A DNA stretch of 14,232 nucleotides from Candidatus Corynebacterium faecipullorum (GTDB lineage: Bacteria > Actinomycetota > Actinomycetes > Mycobacteriales > Mycobacteriaceae): the NCBI GenBank assembly GCA_019114925.1, contig DXEO01000062.1, positions 1 to 14,232 of the forward strand, given 5' to 3'. Position numbers and translations under genes: made by a program. This document shows positions 12,213 to 14,232 of the stretch, in pieces. The notes below the pieces were generated by a model. That model saw only the letters and a list, made by a program, of their open reading frames with translations. It was not told the DNA's origin and did not search any database. Numbering within the stretch: the stretch's first letter is position 1; the number at the start of each line of letters is the position of its first letter.

Positions 12213-13523
12213 GTGACCGCAACGTTTGACATCTTCTCTGACCACCACGGCCCCCAGATGGGCATTGAGTACGCCTCCCGCGATGAAATCATCGCGCTGC
12301 AGACCGCGCGCGCGAAGAACGAGCTTCGCCACGCGTACTACAACGTCCCGCACTACCGCCGCGCGTTTGATGAGAAGGGCGTTCATCCGGATGACTTCAA
12401 GGAACTCCCGGACTTTGCGTTGTTCCCGTTCACCGACAAGGAAACCCTTCGTGCGGAGTACCCCTTCGGAATGTTTGCCGTAGGTCAGAACCAAATCTCC
12501 CGCATTCACGCTTCTTCCGGCACCACGGGTCGCCCGACCGTCGTGGGATACACCGAGAATGACGTGCGTATTTGGGCCGAGCTCGTAGCCCGTTCGCTGC
12601 GGGCAGGCGGCCTGCGCAAGAGCGATAAGGTTCAGATTACGTTCGGCTATGGCCTTTTTACCGGCGGCCTGGGTGCCCACTATGGTGTCGAGGCCCTAGG
12701 AGCCACGGCGATTCCGACCTCCGGTGGTCAGACGGAGCGCCAGATTCAGATCATGCAGGACTTCCAGCCGGACGCAATCCTGGGTACACCGTCTTATGTG
12801 CTCAACCTCCTTGACCGCATGCGCAAGGAAGGCCTGGATCCGCGCGAATCTTCCTTGCGTGCCGGCGTCTTTGGTGCCGAGCCGTGGAGCGAGGGTATGC
12901 GCCGCGAACTCGAAGAAGGCTTCGGCATTACGGCCACCGATATCTACGGACTCTCCGAGGTGATGGGGCCGGGCGTGGCCCAAGAATGCGTGGAGACCAA
13001 GGATGGCCTGACCGTCTGGGAGGACCACTTCTACCCAGAGATCATCGATCCGGAGACCATGCAGCCGGTTCCGGACGGTGAGTACGGTGAGCTGGTTATC
13101 TCCTCCCTGACCAAGGAAGCCTTCCCGATCATCCGCTACCGCACCCACGACATCACCCGACTGCTCCCAGGCACCGCGCGCTCGATGCGCCGCATCGACC
13201 GCATCTCCGCTCGTAACGATGACATGATCATCCTGCGCGGCGTGAACTGCTTCCCTTCGCAGTTCGAGGAGATTATTACCGAGGAGCGCCTGCTTCGCCC
13301 GCGCTACCAGTGCGTGCTGAGCAAGCGTGGCCGCATGGACCACCTCACCCTGGTGGTTGAGCACTCCTCGGACGCGACCCCCGATCAGATCGACACTTCT
13401 GCCCAGTGGTTGAAGAAACAGATCAAGGAGCGCATCGGCATCACCGTTAGCGTCGAAATCACTGACCACGTTGATTGCGGTGAGGGCAAGGCCAAGAGGA
13501 TCGTCGACAACCGCGATAAATAG
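12213..13523 (+). CDS. paaK: PaaK: phenylacetate-CoA ligase (AMP-forming)
   Basis: A 436-residue adenylate-forming enzyme that activates phenylacetate with ATP and CoA, the first intracellular step. Motifs in order: HASSGTTGRPTVVGYT with the P-loop SSGTTGRP at 101-108; ATDIYGLSEVMGPGVAQEC with YGLSE at 245-249; RTHD (310-313) with the ribose-binding Asp313; the hinge ISARNDDMIILRGVNCFPSQ at 331-350; and a C-terminal DCGEGKAKRIVD with Lys426/Lys428 near the family's catalytic lysine. Length fits PaaK (about 430-440). The start is GTG at 12213: the ATGs at 12197 and 12208 hit stops after four and two codons, the next in-frame ATG (residue 16) would trim the N-terminus, and AAAGG at 12200-12204 is correctly spaced. 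Downstream, a transporter follows after 107 bp. Confidence 0.96.
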   Translation: MTATFDIFSDHHGPQMGIEYASRDEIIALQTARAKNELRHAYYNVPHYRRAFDEKGVHPDDFKELPDFALFPFTDKETLRAEYPFGMFAVGQNQISRIHASSGTTGRPTVVGYTENDVRIWAELVARSLRAGGLRKSDKVQITFGYGLFTGGLGAHYGVEALGATAIPTSGGQTERQIQIMQDFQPDAILGTPSYVLNLLDRMRKEGLDPRESSLRAGVFGAEPWSEGMRRELEEGFGITATDIYGLSEVMGPGVAQECVETKDGLTVWEDHFYPEIIDPETMQPVPDGEYGELVISSLTKEAFPIIRYRTHDITRLLPGTARSMRRIDRISARNDDMIILRGVNCFPSQFEEIITEERLLRPRYQCVLSKRGRMDHLTLVVEHSSDATPDQIDTSAQWLKKQIKERIGITVSVEITDHVDCGEGKAKRIVDNRDK

Positions 13524-13630
13524 ACCGTTTCCGGTTCCTTGGGCGCGCCCAGCTCACCACATGCCCCTTTCATTCACTGGCTTAACTGTATCCACCGTGC
13601 TTCTGCACCCATAGAGAAAAGACTCCCACT
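13524..13630 (+). other. paaK-transporter spacer
   Basis: No gene. It holds ACCG-TTTC-CGGT (13525-13536), with PaaR-like half sites at a non-standard 4-bp spacing, and the 12-bp palindrome TGGGCGCGCCCA (13540-13551), which has no loop and no U-tract. No full PaaR or GlxR box and no terminator seen, so the transporter is probably co-transcribed with paaK. Confidence 0.4.
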
Positions 13631-14232
13631 ATGTCTGCACCAGTCACCCAACAGCCTTCCCAAGGGCCGGGAATCACCACAGAGCACAAGCGCGTGCTCG
13701 CCGGCTCGATGGTTGGTACCACCATTGAGTGGTTCGACTTCTTTATCTACGCCCAGGCCGCCGGCCTGATCTTTGCCACCCAGTACTTTGATCCGGTCTC
13801 CAATGAAAGCGCTTCGCTCGCGCAGATCATTTCCTGGGCGTCACTGGGCATCTCCTTCCTTTTCCGCCCCCTCGGCGCCATCCTGGCCGGTCACTTGGGT
13901 GACAGGCTTGGCCGCAAGCCGGTTCTCGTAGTCACGCTGGTTGGCATGGGTCTGGCCACCATGCTGATGGGTGTGCTGCCCACCTACGCCTCCATCGGCA
14001 TGGCAGCACCTATCTTGCTGGTGGTCTTGCGCATCCTTCAGGGCCTCTCGGCCGGCGGCGAATGGGGCGGCGCGGCGATGCTGGCCGTTGAGCACGCTCC
14101 CCAGGGAAAGCGCGGACTGTTTGGCGCGTTCCCCCAGGTAGGCGTTCCCCTCGGCATGTTCCTGGCCACCATCTTCATGCTGGTGCTCTCCGCCGTCCTC
14201 ACACCGGAGCAGTTCCTCGCATGGGGCTGGCG
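13631..14232 (+). CDS. paaT: MFS transporter, metabolite:H+ symporter type; probable phenylacetate importer (cut by window edge)
   Basis: The first 200 residues of an integral membrane protein. TM1 is about 23-48 (GSMVGTTIEWFDFFIYAQAAG), with EWFDFFIY typical of the metabolite:H+ symporter (shikimate/dicarboxylate-type) branch. TM2 at about 64-88 leads into the motif A loop GHLGDRLGRKP (87-97) between TM2 and TM3, which carries the Asp-Arg pair needed for conformational switching. TM3 and TM4 follow, then LQGLSAGGEWGGAAMLAVEHAP (about 136-156), again diagnostic of this branch, and TM5 about 165-190. The family is about 430-450 residues, so roughly half is missing. Position after paaK makes phenylacetate uptake the obvious role; C. 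glutamicum has a paaT I recall from the same context. No strong Shine-Dalgarno sequence precedes ATG 13631 (only GAGAAAAG). Confidence 0.82.
   Translation, partial: MSAPVTQQPSQGPGITTEHKRVLAGSMVGTTIEWFDFFIYAQAAGLIFATQYFDPVSNESASLAQIISWASLGISFLFRPLGAILAGHLGDRLGRKPVLVVTLVGMGLATMLMGVLPTYASIGMAAPILLVVLRILQGLSAGGEWGGAAMLAVEHAPQGKRGLFGAFPQVGVPLGMFLATIFMLVLSAVLTPEQFLAWGW

Noticed and set aside
11807..12222. Small minus-strand open frames in the paaR-paaK intergenic region
   Set aside because: They cross the PaaR and GlxR boxes, lack convincing ribosome binding sites and show no recognisable protein features.
13540..13551. TGGGCGCGCCCA palindrome as terminator or operator
   Set aside because: No loop, no T-tract and no second copy; more likely incidental in GC-rich DNA.
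1..14232. Search for a defence system, prophage, CRISPR array, insertion sequence or tRNA
   Set aside because: Nearly all DNA is explained by pathway genes in uniform codon style; no transposase, integrase, repeat-spacer pattern or tRNA-like fold was seen by eye.

Overview
The window is a nearly complete aerobic phenylacetate (phenylacetyl-CoA, 'paa') degradation locus from a high-GC Gram-positive bacterium, most likely a Corynebacterium. The organism call is an inference. It rests on the actinobacterial flavour of the proteins, a TetR-type PaaR in place of the proteobacterial PaaX, three intergenic matches to the 22-bp PaaR motif I recall for Corynebacterium glutamicum, and sites close to the corynebacterial GlxR box (TGTGAnnTAnnTCACA).

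Layout. 1-365 (-) is the start of a KstD-like FAD-dependent dehydrogenase that runs off the left edge. 443-2503 (-) is paaZ. 2606-3022 (+), divergent from paaZ, is a small hotdog-fold acyl-CoA thioesterase. 10617 down to 3047 (-) is one tight nine-gene operon, paaA-B-C-D-E-G-J-F-H, with several start/stop overlaps. 10729-11187 (-) is the thioesterase paaI. 11290-11919 (+) is the TetR regulator paaR. 11920-12212 is a signal-rich intergenic region. 12213-13523 (+) is paaK, and 13631-14232 (+) is the first half of an MFS transporter (metabolite:H+ symporter type), probably the phenylacetate importer paaT.

How the genes work together (established pathway): the transporter imports phenylacetate and PaaK makes phenylacetyl-CoA. 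The diiron epoxidase PaaABC, with reductase PaaE and maturation factor PaaD, makes the 1,2-epoxide. PaaG isomerises it to oxepin-CoA, and PaaZ opens and oxidises the ring. PaaJ, PaaF and PaaH then beta-oxidise the C8 chain to acetyl-CoA and succinyl-CoA. PaaI and probably the second thioesterase release CoA from stalled intermediates. Every core catalytic step has a gene with its key residues intact.

Control. PaaR-box matches lie in the paaZ/thioesterase divergent region, on the -10 of a clear paaA promoter, and upstream of paaK. GlxR-like sites lie at the paaA and paaK promoters and before the FAD dehydrogenase. A degenerate 34-bp direct repeat occurs once between paaI and paaR and once in the paaK leader; it matches no operator I know. 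I see no mobile element, CRISPR array, tRNA or rRNA. The pathway is a described one; the less-described parts are the regulatory DNA and the extra thioesterase.
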